The position numbers were made by a program, and so were the translations under genes. Shown here piece after piece: positions 35,125 through 44,829 of a DNA stretch of 64,000 nt. Every line of letters starts with the position of its first letter. The first letter of the stretch is position 1. Below the pieces are notes generated by a model. That model made no database searches, was not told the DNA's origin, and saw nothing but the letters and a program-made list of their open reading frames with translations. The DNA comes from Lacrimispora indolis DSM 755 (GTDB lineage: Bacteria; Bacillota; Clostridia; Lachnospirales; Lachnospiraceae): the NCBI RefSeq assembly GCF_000526995.1, contig NZ_AZUI01000001.1, forward strand, positions 3,762,001 through 3,826,000, given 5' to 3'.

Positions 35125-36825
35125 ATGGTACATTATGAGTTCTTTTTGACACATTCCCTGGAAAAGGTATTTCCGGATTTCAGACCGGAAACTTGGAAGC
35201 CGGGCTGGAATCTGGAGGGATTCCGGAATGAAACGGTTTCTTTTCAGCTGGTATACACTGCCCTGGATGGAGAGAGAGGGATGCCGCTGCAGAGATTTCG
35301 CATCCAGGTATCCGGTGCAGAAGCGAGAATGAGGAAGGTGGGACTGGTTCCTTCGGATTATCCCTGCTATGCGGAATATGATACGAATTATATTACCACC
35401 AAAGCGGGCATGTTTCCAGATGTGCTGCTGCCTTTTGATGGCATGGTGATTCCTGTTCCCGGTCAGATGAGAAGTGTCTGGATTGATATTGATCTGGGGA
35501 ATCTGGAGACGGGGTGTCATGAGATAACGATTTTGGCAGAAGCGGAAGAGATGACAACCTGTGCAAACGGCGTGATTATCCATAATCCCCATGCAGTGGA
35601 ACAGAACTGGAAGCAGACCTTGCAGCTGCAGGTACTTCCGGCTGTCCTGCCGGAGCAGAAGCTTCTGCATACGGAGTGGTTCCACGCGGATTGTCTGGCG
35701 GACTATTACAAGGTTAAGGCTTTTAGTGAGGCGCATTGGCAGATCGTTGAGAACTACATCCGTTTTGCAGGAGAAGAGTGCGGGGTCAACTTGCTGCTGA
35801 CGCCTGTTTTTACACAGCCGCTTGATACGGCAGTTGGAGGGGACAGGACAACCGTCCAGCTGGTGGAGGTGATACGGAAAGAAGGGCAGTACCGATTCGG
35901 ATTCAGTCAGCTGGAGCGGTGGTGTAAGCTATGCAGGAAATATGGGATTCAGAATCTGGAAATCGTCCACTTCTTTACCCAGTGGGGAGCATATGCCACA
36001 CCAAAGATCATTGCTGAAACAGAGAACGGCATGGAGCAGATCTTTGGTTGGGAGGTAGAAGCTGTTTCCCCGGAGTACCGGCGTTTTCTGGAAAGCTTTG
36101 TGCCGGCGCTTCTGGGGAAGCTGGCAGATCTGGGATATGAGAAGAACCAGCTGTTTTTCCATATTTCGGATGAGCCTGGGGAGGAACATCTGGAAAGCTA
36201 TCTGACAGCCAAAAAACAGGTTACTGATCTGTTAGAGGGGTATACCATTGTGGATGCGCTCAGCAGCTACGAATTTTACAAGCAGGGTATCGTAGAGCAC
36301 CCGATTCCGGCTGATGACCATATCCAGCCATTTATTGACCATGGTGTGGAGGATCTTTGGGTGTATTATTGCTGCGTACAATGTGTGGATGTGCCAAACC
36401 GGTTCTATGGGATGCCAAGTGCAAGAAACCGGATCATGGGAGTGCTCATGTATCTGTACCGCATCAAAGGCTTCCTGCACTGGGGTTACAATTTTTATAA
36501 TTCTGCTTTTTCCCTACGGCATATTGATCCTTATGTGGAAACCCATGCGGGCTATGCATTTCCTTCAGGAGATCCTTATCTGGTGTATCCGGGAGAGGAA
36601 GGCAGTGTGGTTTCCTCCATCAGGAATCAGGTGCAGATGGAAGCTTTGTATGACCTGCGGGCCATGGAACTGCTGGAAAGCTTATCAAACCGGGAAACAG
36701 TGGAGTCTTTGATTCTGGAAGGGGAGAAGGAAAAAATGACATTTAAGTCATACCCTTCCAGCAGTAATTATCTGTTTAAACTGCGCAGGAAGATAAACCG
36801 GGAAATCATTAAGAGGATATCATAA
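35125..36825 (+). CDS. GH123-like (DUF4091) glycosidase
   Basis: A 566-residue protein without signal peptide, so cytoplasmic. I recognise the DUF4091/GH123 catalytic family: an N-terminal beta-sandwich (about 1-160), then a barrel with adjacent acidic residues Asp349-Glu350 in FHISDEPGEEH, expected to be the catalytic pair, and FLHWGYNFYNS plus AGYAFPSGDPYLVYPG near the C-terminus. Characterised GH123 members are beta-N-acetylgalactosaminidases with substrate-assisted catalysis. Together with the importer it suggests uptake and intracellular cleavage of a GalNAc-containing oligosaccharide. Exact specificity is not provable from sequence. Confidence 0.82.
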   Translation: MVHYEFFLTHSLEKVFPDFRPETWKPGWNLEGFRNETVSFQLVYTALDGERGMPLQRFRIQVSGAEARMRKVGLVPSDYPCYAEYDTNYITTKAGMFPDVLLPFDGMVIPVPGQMRSVWIDIDLGNLETGCHEITILAEAEEMTTCANGVIIHNPHAVEQNWKQTLQLQVLPAVLPEQKLLHTEWFHADCLADYYKVKAFSEAHWQIVENYIRFAGEECGVNLLLTPVFTQPLDTAVGGDRTTVQLVEVIRKEGQYRFGFSQLERWCKLCRKYGIQNLEIVHFFTQWGAYATPKIIAETENGMEQIFGWEVEAVSPEYRRFLESFVPALLGKLADLGYEKNQLFFHISDEPGEEHLESYLTAKKQVTDLLEGYTIVDALSSYEFYKQGIVEHPIPADDHIQPFIDHGVEDLWVYYCCVQCVDVPNRFYGMPSARNRIMGVLMYLYRIKGFLHWGYNFYNSAFSLRHIDPYVETHAGYAFPSGDPYLVYPGEEGSVVSSIRNQVQMEALYDLRAMELLESLSNRETVESLILEGEKEKMTFKSYPSSSNYLFKLRRKINREIIKRIS

Positions 36826-36837
36826 CAGAACCAGTCC

Positions 36838-39039
36838 TTATCTCTGATTCTTTCTCAGAGTGTTGGGTGTCTGCAGCTCGTAGCGCTTGAAAACCCGGAT
36901 AAAGGAGGCATCACTGGAAAATCCTACGGCTAATGCAATTTCCCTGATACTTAAATTTGTATTGCAGATCAGTTTTTTGGCCTGTTCAATCCGCAGGGAA
37001 TTGATATACTGTACCACACCGATTCCAAAGGCGGTTTTAAAGGTAGTGGAAAGGTAAGAGTCACTGGTGCTCAGTTCTGCTGAAATCCGGTAAAGACCCA
37101 GCATGGGATCGGAAAAATCCCTGTGAATGATGTTTTTGGCACGTTCGGCTATGCTGGACGTGCTGTTTTTTGTACTTTGTGAGGGGGTTGACAATTCTTT
37201 TAAAATACACTGCGTATACTCGCGCAGCTGTGCAGGGGAAGTGCAGGACAGAATCTGCGCCGTATGAATGCTGCAGCCGGATGTCTGAATCTCCCGTTTG
37301 GCCTTCTGCCTGGCATTTAGCAAAAGATTCTGTATGGCTCTGAATTTCACTTTAGTAATTTCAGAGGAATCCTCCTGGGAAAAATAATTGTCAAAAACAG
37401 CGGGCACCAGTACCAGTGCGGCGCTATAATCGTTTTGGATCATATTTTTGGAGAAGTTCTCAAAGGTTTCAATATAGGATAAACCTGGTGATGTAATCGT
37501 TTCCATGTAGTTGTTATAGCAGATGACAGAGGATTCCTGTTTGATTTGGTAATGCAGGGCCGTAACAGCCTGAGCATAGCTGTATTGTATATTGACGAGT
37601 CCGTCATAGTCTAAACCAAGGGCAATGACCCATTTATCTTCTCCGAACACATCTGCCTTCATCTCTTTTATAAACTTTGAAATCATATTCTGTGTAACCG
37701 TTTCCTCAATATTAAAAAGAATCACGATATTTCCTTCATGAAAGGAGGATATCACATCAAAATGGTGTGTTTCGCAATATTGGTTGATCGTAAAAAGCTG
37801 TTCTTCATCCGGCTGGGGCATGTCGGAAATGGGTTCAGCTATGGCAATTAAATAGCGTGGATTTTCAAATAAAATATTGCATCTTTTGGCCACACTGAAG
37901 ATAGCATATTCGCTGTGCATATCGCCGTAAAGTACTGTTTTTAAGAAGAAATTGTTAATCAGGGACTGCTGTTCCTGTACTTTTTCGGTGTTTTCCCAGT
38001 GGTCTTTGATTAACTGGTCGAAGCGTTTATGAATGGTCTCATATTCATCATTTTCTTTATCCGGGATGACTCCGATTTTATCCAGCAGATTGATGAGGGG
38101 TCTGATATTCTTACGGCTGATGTGTACAGAAGCGAGGATACCTGATATTCCGCAGGCGATGATGCCCAGGATGCAGATTCCCAGAGTAATATATACCGGC
38201 TGTAAGTTTTTCTTATGGAAATATACGTTTAAATAGCACAGATTCTGCAAAGAGGAGGGTCTGGCATACAGCAGGGCAGAGGATTCCTCCAAAATAACGG
38301 GAGCCTTTAAGGTATTGGGCAGCAATGTGGCAAGCCGGGTCAGTTCCTCGCTGTTTCCTGTGTAGGCAATCAGCTGGCCATTCAGTAAAATACCAAGAGA
38401 TGAATGAGGATCCCCGGAGTTTTCTGTCATGAGGGTGGAATTTAACAGTTCATCCGTATTCAGCTCAAAAACCAGATAGCCTGCAAGCTCCTCTGAGTTT
38501 CTTATCTTCCGGATATAACAGAACTGGCTTCGGCTGTCTGACTGCAGATAGGCAAAGTCGCTGTCTGATTCCATGGTGAGGGTTTCCAGCCATTGTTCAT
38601 AGCCGTTTAACAACAGGAGATTATCCAGGGCATAATAGGAGTCTGCATCATAACAGCCTAAATTGCCCACAATTTTCTGGAGGTTTGGGTAATAGATGAA
38701 TATACTGTTAATTAATTTATTGGAATAATTGTAGTTTAACATCTGATCACTGAACTGATAGACTTTCGGATCCATGGTTTTCGGAGCTGTTTTTAATTTC
38801 TTAAGATAGATGTTGGCAGGATGGAGTTCCAAAGTGGAGGAGTATTTATACAGCTCAAACAGGCGGGAATCAATATTTGTCTGAATATATTGGGTTAAAT
38901 TGCTGCTCATTTGGATGGCATTGTTACGGAGCAGAACGAGCATGTAGCCGCACAGAATAGAACACAACAATAAAATCACTGCAACAACCAGCAGGATTGA
39001 TTTGAACCATTTAAAAAAGGTTGGATTGTTAAATTTCAT
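36838..39039 (-). CDS. Membrane-bound AraC family regulator with extracytoplasmic sensor
   Basis: A 733-residue protein. Transmembrane helix 1 is at about 12-34 (ILLVVAVILLLCSILCGYML) and helix 2 at about 285-308 (YITLGICILGIIACGISGIL), enclosing an extracytoplasmic sensing domain. A cytoplasmic linker follows, and the C-terminal AraC double helix-turn-helix (about 630-733) contains ISAELSTSDSYLSTTFKTAF and LSIREIALAVGFSSDASFIR. This architecture is common in Firmicutes next to CUT1 sugar operons, where it replaces a two-component system. It is convergent with the GH123 operon (12-bp gap), which is its likely target. Confidence 0.9.
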   Translation of the reverse strand: MKFNNPTFFKWFKSILLVVAVILLLCSILCGYMLVLLRNNAIQMSSNLTQYIQTNIDSRLFELYKYSSTLELHPANIYLKKLKTAPKTMDPKVYQFSDQMLNYNYSNKLINSIFIYYPNLQKIVGNLGCYDADSYYALDNLLLLNGYEQWLETLTMESDSDFAYLQSDSRSQFCYIRKIRNSEELAGYLVFELNTDELLNSTLMTENSGDPHSSLGILLNGQLIAYTGNSEELTRLATLLPNTLKAPVILEESSALLYARPSSLQNLCYLNVYFHKKNLQPVYITLGICILGIIACGISGILASVHISRKNIRPLINLLDKIGVIPDKENDEYETIHKRFDQLIKDHWENTEKVQEQQSLINNFFLKTVLYGDMHSEYAIFSVAKRCNILFENPRYLIAIAEPISDMPQPDEEQLFTINQYCETHHFDVISSFHEGNIVILFNIEETVTQNMISKFIKEMKADVFGEDKWVIALGLDYDGLVNIQYSYAQAVTALHYQIKQESSVICYNNYMETITSPGLSYIETFENFSKNMIQNDYSAALVLVPAVFDNYFSQEDSSEITKVKFRAIQNLLLNARQKAKREIQTSGCSIHTAQILSCTSPAQLREYTQCILKELSTPSQSTKNSTSSIAERAKNIIHRDFSDPMLGLYRISAELSTSDSYLSTTFKTAFGIGVVQYINSLRIEQAKKLICNTNLSIREIALAVGFSSDASFIRVFKRYELQTPNTLRKNQR

Positions 39040-39083
39040 ATTCGGGGATTCTCCTTACCAAATATCATTTGTATTTAATCTCT

Positions 39084-39112
39084 ATGATACCATATGGAGT
39101 TTGGGCGGGCAA
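39084..39112 (-). promoter_or_regulatory. Probable promoter of the AraC-type regulator
   Basis: On the minus strand TTGCCC (39112-39107), 17-nt spacer, TATCAT (39089-39084), 45 bases before the ATG. Both hexamers deviate from consensus. Confidence 0.5.
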
Positions 39113-39263
39113 TGAAAGATATGGAAAATCGTTGATGCTACAGGACTAAAGAAAGCTGAGGCACTGTATCAGCGAGGCAATCTTTTGAAAGATGAAACCC
39201 GATACATGTGACAGGTAACCACCCTGAGGACAGCAGTCTGCCGGACGTTTAAGTATAATTTTA

Positions 39264-39292
39264 TTGTAAGAAATGGGGATTTTTGTTATAAT
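39264..39292 (+). promoter_or_regulatory. Sigma-A promoter of the jetABCD operon
   Basis: TTGTAA (39264-39269), 17-nt spacer, TATAAT (39287-39292). The leader to the jetA ATG is about 160 bases and contains a terminator-like hairpin. Confidence 0.8.
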
Positions 39293-39345
39293 AGGATGAA
39301 AGAGGCCTTGGATTAAAAGAAGAACCCGTGAAAACGAAGATCAAT

Positions 39346-39379
39346 CGGCTGTCGTAACTGATGATAGCCGTTTCTTTTT
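39346..39379 (+). terminator. Leader terminator (attenuator candidate) of the jet operon
   Basis: CGGCTGTC (39346-39353) pairs with GATAGCCG (39363-39370), with one G-U pair and a 9-nt loop, followed by TTTCTTTTT. It sits between promoter and jetA, so it could restrict expression of the defence genes. Confidence 0.65.
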
Positions 39380-39457
39380 GTCCGCTTTTACAGAATAAAG
39401 CCGTTATTTCATGACTGGAATCAGAAAAGCAGAAAAACAGGAGATGAAGCGAAACAA

Positions 39458-40825
39458 ATGATACTGATGAATGAAATACCCGACCGGTTCTGGGGATTGT
39501 TCCGTTCCATCAACCGGTCCACTTACATAGAAGCATTGTTAAAAATCAATGAGGAATATGAATACAGCAATTACTTTTTAAGCCGTGAGGTGTGCATTCA
39601 GGTCCTGGAGGAATATTTTACCGCAAAGCGTCTGGTCATCTGGCAGGATGAGCTGGAAGATGAGGCGGATGCCTTAGAGCCTACCGCGGTCAGGGTCTTA
39701 AACTGGCTGCTAAGGGCCGGCTGGCTTCGGAAAGTGGATGATTATGCCTCCATGGCGGTGAATATCGTGATTCCTGATTATGCAGCCGTCATGATCGAGG
39801 CTTTTTTAAAGCTGGCAAATGACGAAGAGGATGAGACCCAGATTTATATCCAGAACGTCTACGCTATCCTCTTTTCACTGAAAAATGATCCCAGGGCCGG
39901 CGTAAGCCTTTTAAACACAGCTTATGTCAATACAAAGCGCCTTAACAAGACTTTACAGGACATGCTTCACAACATGGATAAATTCTTTGCAAGTCTTTTG
40001 GAGCAAAGGGCATATGGGGAATTGTTAAAAGAACACTTAGAAGGATATGTGGAGGAAATAGTAAAAAAGAAATACCACATGCTGAAAACTTCGGATAATT
40101 TCTATCTGTACAAAAATGATATCAAGCGTTGGATCAGTTCCATGCGGGAAGATGTGGAATGGATGGAACAGATGAGCCGCCGCAGCGGGCAAAAGGTGAC
40201 GGCAGCGGATATTGCAGAAAAGCTGGATCAGATCGAAAGAGGATTTGACGACATTGAACACCGCATTGCCAACATGGATAAGGAGCATTCCCGGTATATC
40301 CGGGCAACGGTTACAAGGCTTAACTATCTGTTAAACCAGGAAGACAATATGAAGGGGCTTGTAATCAGGCTTTTAAATCATCTTTCCGAAACAGAGGACC
40401 AGGATGAAGCCGTAAAGGAAGTGGGATACCGCATGAATTTATCCCAGTTATCCCTCCTTTCTGAAAAATCTCTCTACAAAAAGAGAAGGGCAAGGTCAGG
40501 CTTTAAGGAGAACTTAATGCCTGAGGAAGAGCCTGCGGAGCTTACCATGGAAGAGATCCTGGATTTAAACCGCTTAAAAAGCCGCTACAGCCGGAAAGAG
40601 ATTGAAACCTATATAGAGGCTCATCTGGAAAACGGCCGTATGGAGGTAAAGGAAGATACGGTCAGTTCCCCTGAGGAATTTGAAAAGCTGATCCTGGCCT
40701 ATGATTACTCTACCAGAAGGAAAAGTCTGTATCAGGTGGAGAATCAGGAGGCAGAGCTCATTGACAACGGCAGATACCGCTATCCAAGGCTGGTATTTGT
40801 AAGGAGGACGAATCATGACCTATGA
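39458..40825 (+). CDS. jetA: Wadjet plasmid-defence protein JetA
   Basis: A 455-residue kleisin-like subunit of the Wadjet SMC complex, which recognises and cleaves circular foreign DNA such as plasmids. The N-terminus RFWGLFRSINRSTYIEALLKINEEYEYSNYFLS followed by winged-helix-like and helical regions matches the JetA (former DUF5716) family; coiled-coil-like helices cover about 160-300. The first ATG of ATGATACTGATG is used; a second at 39467 is possible. Its end overlaps jetB by 11 bases. Operon position and partners make the assignment firm. Confidence 0.9.
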   Translation: MILMNEIPDRFWGLFRSINRSTYIEALLKINEEYEYSNYFLSREVCIQVLEEYFTAKRLVIWQDELEDEADALEPTAVRVLNWLLRAGWLRKVDDYASMAVNIVIPDYAAVMIEAFLKLANDEEDETQIYIQNVYAILFSLKNDPRAGVSLLNTAYVNTKRLNKTLQDMLHNMDKFFASLLEQRAYGELLKEHLEGYVEEIVKKKYHMLKTSDNFYLYKNDIKRWISSMREDVEWMEQMSRRSGQKVTAADIAEKLDQIERGFDDIEHRIANMDKEHSRYIRATVTRLNYLLNQEDNMKGLVIRLLNHLSETEDQDEAVKEVGYRMNLSQLSLLSEKSLYKKRRARSGFKENLMPEEEPAELTMEEILDLNRLKSRYSRKEIETYIEAHLENGRMEVKEDTVSSPEEFEKLILAYDYSTRRKSLYQVENQEAELIDNGRYRYPRLVFVRRTNHDL

Positions 40826-41465
40826 AGAAAATGCTGGCATCATCAGCCAGATCCCATATTATGACGCATTGGGGCAGGGAGAAAAGGAAGAGGTAAGGTT
40901 AGGCTTAAGGCTTCTCTTGCAGCAGACCTTTGTGCTGGAGCATAAGTATGACAAGCGTACCAGCCGGTTTGCCTATAACCCGGAATTTAAAATCTGCAAC
41001 AAGCATCTGGAATTTATCAGGGCCTACTTTGCCGTCAGCGGGGTGGAAGTTTTAGAAAACAGCCAGCTGGGCCTTATTTATATCCAGGGAGAGAACACGG
41101 TGGGGGACAAGCTTCCCAAGCTGGCAACCCTTTATTTACTGATCTTAAAACTGATCTATGATGAGCAGATGGCGGCAGTTTCCATTAGTGTGAACATTTA
41201 CACCACGTTAAGTGAGATCCATGAAAAGCTGGGAAATTACCGCTTATTTAAGAAACAGCCTTCCCCCACAGAAATTCGCCGGGCAATTACTTTGTTAAAG
41301 AAATATCAAATTTTAGAGCCTTTGGATATTCTGGAGGATTTAGATGGGGACAGCCGTATGATCATCTATCCCTGCATCAATGTGGTGCTCCTGGGAGATG
41401 ATGTGCGGGCCCTGCTGGAATCATTTGGGGAAGGAGAAGATGACGATGACGAACCAGAAATTTGA
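40815..41465 (+). CDS. jetB: Wadjet plasmid-defence protein JetB (DUF4194)
   Basis: A 216-residue MukE/KITE-like subunit of the Wadjet complex. The winged-helix pattern LRLLLQQTFVLEHKYDKRTS, LATLYLLILKLIYDEQ and PSPTEIRRAITLLKKYQILE corresponds to DUF4194. The C-terminus is strongly acidic (GEGEDDDDEPEI). It overlaps jetA at its start and jetC at its end, so the genes are translated together. It is expected to bridge JetA and JetC. Confidence 0.91.
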   Translation: MTYEENAGIISQIPYYDALGQGEKEEVRLGLRLLLQQTFVLEHKYDKRTSRFAYNPEFKICNKHLEFIRAYFAVSGVEVLENSQLGLIYIQGENTVGDKLPKLATLYLLILKLIYDEQMAAVSISVNIYTTLSEIHEKLGNYRLFKKQPSPTEIRRAITLLKKYQILEPLDILEDLDGDSRMIIYPCINVVLLGDDVRALLESFGEGEDDDDEPEI

Positions 41466-44400
41466 AGCCCTGTCCAGGATACTCCTTAACAACTGGCATT
41501 ATATCACCAGGAAGACCTTATCCTTTAACCGGGAGATCAATTTTTTCACCGGTCATTCCGGAAGCGGAAAGTCCACGGTCATTGATGCCATGCAGATTCT
41601 CCTTTATGCCAATACTGATGGCAGGGGATTCTTTAACAAGGCTGCGGCCGATGATTCTGACAGGAGTCTGATCGAATATCTGCGGGGCATGGTGAACATC
41701 GGTGAAAACAACGAATTCGCCTATTTAAGGAACCAGAATTTTTCCTCCACCATTGTGCTGGAGCTGAAACGGACGGATACGGAAGAATGCCAGTGCATTG
41801 GAATCGTCTTTGACGTGGAAACGGCCACCAATGAAATATCCAGAAAGTTTTTCTGGCATAAAGGCCCTCTTTGGGAAAACGGCTACCGGACCGGTTCCAG
41901 GACCATGACTACCCAGGAGGTGTCGGCTTATTTACAGACTCTTTATGCCAAAGAGGATTATTTTGCAACCTCCCATAATGAGCGGTTCCGCAGGCAGCTG
42001 TACGACGTGTACTTAGGCGGCCTGGATTCGGAAAAATTTCCTCTTTTGTTTAAACGGGCCATTCCCTTCCGCATGAACATCAAGCTGGAAGACTTTGTGA
42101 AGGAATACATCTGCATGGAACAGGACATCCACATTGAGGACATGCAGGAAAGCGTCATGCAGTACGGGCGGATGCGAAAGAAGATCGAAGATACTGGCGT
42201 GGAGATCGCTTATTTAAAGGAAATGAAGGAAAAGTTCTCAGCCGTCCGGGAAAAAGAAGAGGAGATAGGTGAAAATACGTATTTCTTCCGCAAGATGGAG
42301 ATTCTGGATTATCAGGCAAGGATTCAGGCATTGACGGACAAGTCCGGTCTTGCAAGGGAAGACCTCAGCCGCCAGGAAGAACAAAAGGCGGCCCTGGAAA
42401 GGCAGATGGAAGATTTAACCCTTCAGGGAAATGAGCTGCTCCGCCGGATTTCTTCCACCGGTTATGAGGATTTGAAAAACCAGCTGGAGTCTGCAAGGGA
42501 GCTGTTAAGCCATTTAAGCAAAAGCTCTGCTAAGTGGGCACAGACAGGAGAGCGGCTAAAGGAATGGATCGACGAAGAGGCCACCTCCAACCAGACCATA
42601 TGGGACATAGAAGAATTTGAAAAGAATACCATTGATGAGGAAAAGCTGGACCGCTTAAAACGGTCCATTGCCGAAATGCGTAAGGAAACGGAAGAAACCC
42701 AGAAAGAGGCGGAAGGGATCCTTCGGGACATCCGGAAAAAGGAGCGCCAGACAAGTGAAGAGCTGGCCCAGCTAAAGGCCGGAAACAAGGCGTATCCAAA
42801 GTATCTGGAACGTGCCAGATCTCTGATCCAGCAGCGGCTTTTAGAGGAAACCGGCAAGGCGGTGGAGGTCCATGTGCTTGCGGATCTTCTGGATATCAGG
42901 GATGAGTCCTGGAGAAATGCGGTGGAAGGCTATCTGGGAAATAACAAGCTGTCCCTGGTAGTTGCCCCGGCTTATTCGGAAACGGCCATGGCTGTTTACG
43001 GAGAGCTGGACAAGGCGGAATATTTCAATGTGGCCGTCCTGGACACGGAACGGGTGAGCCGGAATTCCTATGAAGTGGAAAAAGGAGGCCTTTCAGAAGA
43101 GATCATTGTGAGGGAGGCTTATTTACAGCCGTATATTGACTTGCTTTTGGGAAAGGTCGTCAAGTGCCGGAGCCTCACAGAACTGCGCCGCTGCCGGATC
43201 GGGGTGACCCCTGACTGTATGCTGTACCATACCTTCCGGCTGCAGCATATGAATCCTGATAATTACACGAAATTTGCCTACATCGGCAAGGACAGCGTCA
43301 GGAGAAGGATCCGTCTTCTGGAAAAGAACCTGGTTTCCATGGAAGAGGAGAAAAAGCCTCAGGAACAGGTCCTAAAGGAATGCCGCCGGATTTTATCCAT
43401 GGAGGGCTTAAGCGAGGATGTTAGTGTTTACTTAGAGTGGCGGCAGGATATGGCGGCCTTTAAGGAAAAGGAAAAAGAGATCAGGCGGCTGGAACAGAAG
43501 CTGGAAAAGCTGAAGGCCCAGGATGTAGAGGAATGGGTGAAGGAAAGAGAAGCCGTCTTGCAGCTTTGCGATAGGAAACGGGAAGAACAGAGAACGGTTG
43601 ATAAACTGATCTTTGGCATCAACAGTGAAATAGAACGGTTTCGCAGGGAATCCCTGCAGCTGCAGGAGGAGCTGGTCTTAAAAGAACGGGAATTGGAACC
43701 GGATGAAGAACTGGAAGATAAAGTAAGGGAATTTTTAGAAAGCAGGGAAACTCACCGATACGATCAATTGAAGAATAAATTCTGGGGAAAATGCAGGGAG
43801 GCTGAAGATGCCCGCGACCAGGCATTCCAGACCCTTGTAGGTGCCAGGGGCGATTACGCAAGAAAATATCCCAACCGGAACTTTTCTCTCACAGCAAAGG
43901 ATAATGAGGAATATGACCGCCTTCTTGAGATCATGGAGTGCGGCAGTCTGGAAGAATATAAAAAGATGGCTGCTGAGCAGGCAAAGTCCGCTGTTCTTCA
44001 TTTTAAGGATGACTTCATGTTCAAGATCCGGAGCGCCATACGGGATGCGCTTTTGCGAAAGGATGAGCTGAATCGGATCATCAGCAAGCTGGATTTCGGC
44101 AAGGATAAGTACCAGTTTGTCATCGGAAGGAATAAGGGAGCGGACGGAAGATATTATGACATGTTCATGGATGATTCCCTGGAAGTAAATCCTGCCCATC
44201 TTACGGATTCCCTGGATAACCAGATGAACTTGTTCACCATGGAACATGAGAGCCAGTACGGGGAAATGATCAATGACTTGATAAACATTTTCATTCCGCC
44301 GGAAAACGCCACGGCAGAGCAGATGGATGAGGCCAAGCGGAACATGGATAAGTATGCGGATTACCGGACCTATTTATCCTTTGATATGCAGCAGATCATC

Positions 44401-44829
44401 CAGAACGAGGACGAAGTTATTAAGATCCGGTTAAGTAAAATGATTAAGAAGAATTCCGGAGGTGAGGGGCAGAACCCCCTTTACGTGGCCTTGCTGGCCA
44501 GCTTTGCCCAGGCTTACCGGATCAGCTTATCTCCCAAGATTCAGAGGAATCCGACCCTCCGCCTGGTGGTGCTTGATGAGGCGTTTTCCAAGATGGATGC
44601 GGAGAAGGTGGCAAGCTGCATTGAGCTGATCCGGGGACTGGGCTTCCAGGCCATTATCAGTGCAACCAATGACAAGATCCAGAATTATGTGGAGAATGTG
44701 GACAAAACCTTTGTGTTCGCCAATCCAAATAAAAAATCCATATCCATTCAGGAATTTGAGAGGGAAAGCTTTCCGGAACTGATGAGGGAGCTTGATGATG
44801 ATGAGGAGATTAATGCAGACACTGATTGA
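41446..44829 (+). CDS. jetC: Wadjet SMC-like ATPase JetC
   Basis: A 1127-residue SMC/MukB-like motor that extrudes DNA loops in the Wadjet complex. Walker A GHSGSGKST lies at residues 36-44 after FNREINFFTG; the ABC signature KNSGGEGQNPLYVALL is near 1002-1010; Walker B LRLVVLDEAFSKMD is near 1040. Between them are long heptad-rich coiled coils (about 280-480 and 640-860) with a hinge region around 500-620. Start ATG 41446 is 9 bases after AAGGAG; another ATG lies two codons earlier. It overlaps jetB by 20 and jetD by 17 bases. Confidence 0.94.
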   Translation: MTNQKFEALSRILLNNWHYITRKTLSFNREINFFTGHSGSGKSTVIDAMQILLYANTDGRGFFNKAAADDSDRSLIEYLRGMVNIGENNEFAYLRNQNFSSTIVLELKRTDTEECQCIGIVFDVETATNEISRKFFWHKGPLWENGYRTGSRTMTTQEVSAYLQTLYAKEDYFATSHNERFRRQLYDVYLGGLDSEKFPLLFKRAIPFRMNIKLEDFVKEYICMEQDIHIEDMQESVMQYGRMRKKIEDTGVEIAYLKEMKEKFSAVREKEEEIGENTYFFRKMEILDYQARIQALTDKSGLAREDLSRQEEQKAALERQMEDLTLQGNELLRRISSTGYEDLKNQLESARELLSHLSKSSAKWAQTGERLKEWIDEEATSNQTIWDIEEFEKNTIDEEKLDRLKRSIAEMRKETEETQKEAEGILRDIRKKERQTSEELAQLKAGNKAYPKYLERARSLIQQRLLEETGKAVEVHVLADLLDIRDESWRNAVEGYLGNNKLSLVVAPAYSETAMAVYGELDKAEYFNVAVLDTERVSRNSYEVEKGGLSEEIIVREAYLQPYIDLLLGKVVKCRSLTELRRCRIGVTPDCMLYHTFRLQHMNPDNYTKFAYIGKDSVRRRIRLLEKNLVSMEEEKKPQEQVLKECRRILSMEGLSEDVSVYLEWRQDMAAFKEKEKEIRRLEQKLEKLKAQDVEEWVKEREAVLQLCDRKREEQRTVDKLIFGINSEIERFRRESLQLQEELVLKERELEPDEELEDKVREFLESRETHRYDQLKNKFWGKCREAEDARDQAFQTLVGARGDYARKYPNRNFSLTAKDNEEYDRLLEIMECGSLEEYKKMAAEQAKSAVLHFKDDFMFKIRSAIRDALLRKDELNRIISKLDFGKDKYQFVIGRNKGADGRYYDMFMDDSLEVNPAHLTDSLDNQMNLFTMEHESQYGEMINDLINIFIPPENATAEQMDEAKRNMDKYADYRTYLSFDMQQIIQNEDEVIKIRLSKMIKKNSGGEGQNPLYVALLASFAQAYRISLSPKIQRNPTLRLVVLDEAFSKMDAEKVASCIELIRGLGFQAIISATNDKIQNYVENVDKTFVFANPNKKSISIQEFERESFPELMRELDDDEEINADTD

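Larger units (their letters stand above)
39113..39457. other. Intergenic region in front of the Wadjet operon
   Basis: This stretch has no intact gene. A 27-codon plus-strand frame at about 39131-39211, with DATGLKKAEALYQRGNLLKD and then a stop, looks like a gene fragment, but I cannot assign it. The rest holds the promoter (39264-39292) and a leader terminator (39346-39379) of the jet operon. Confidence 0.5.
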
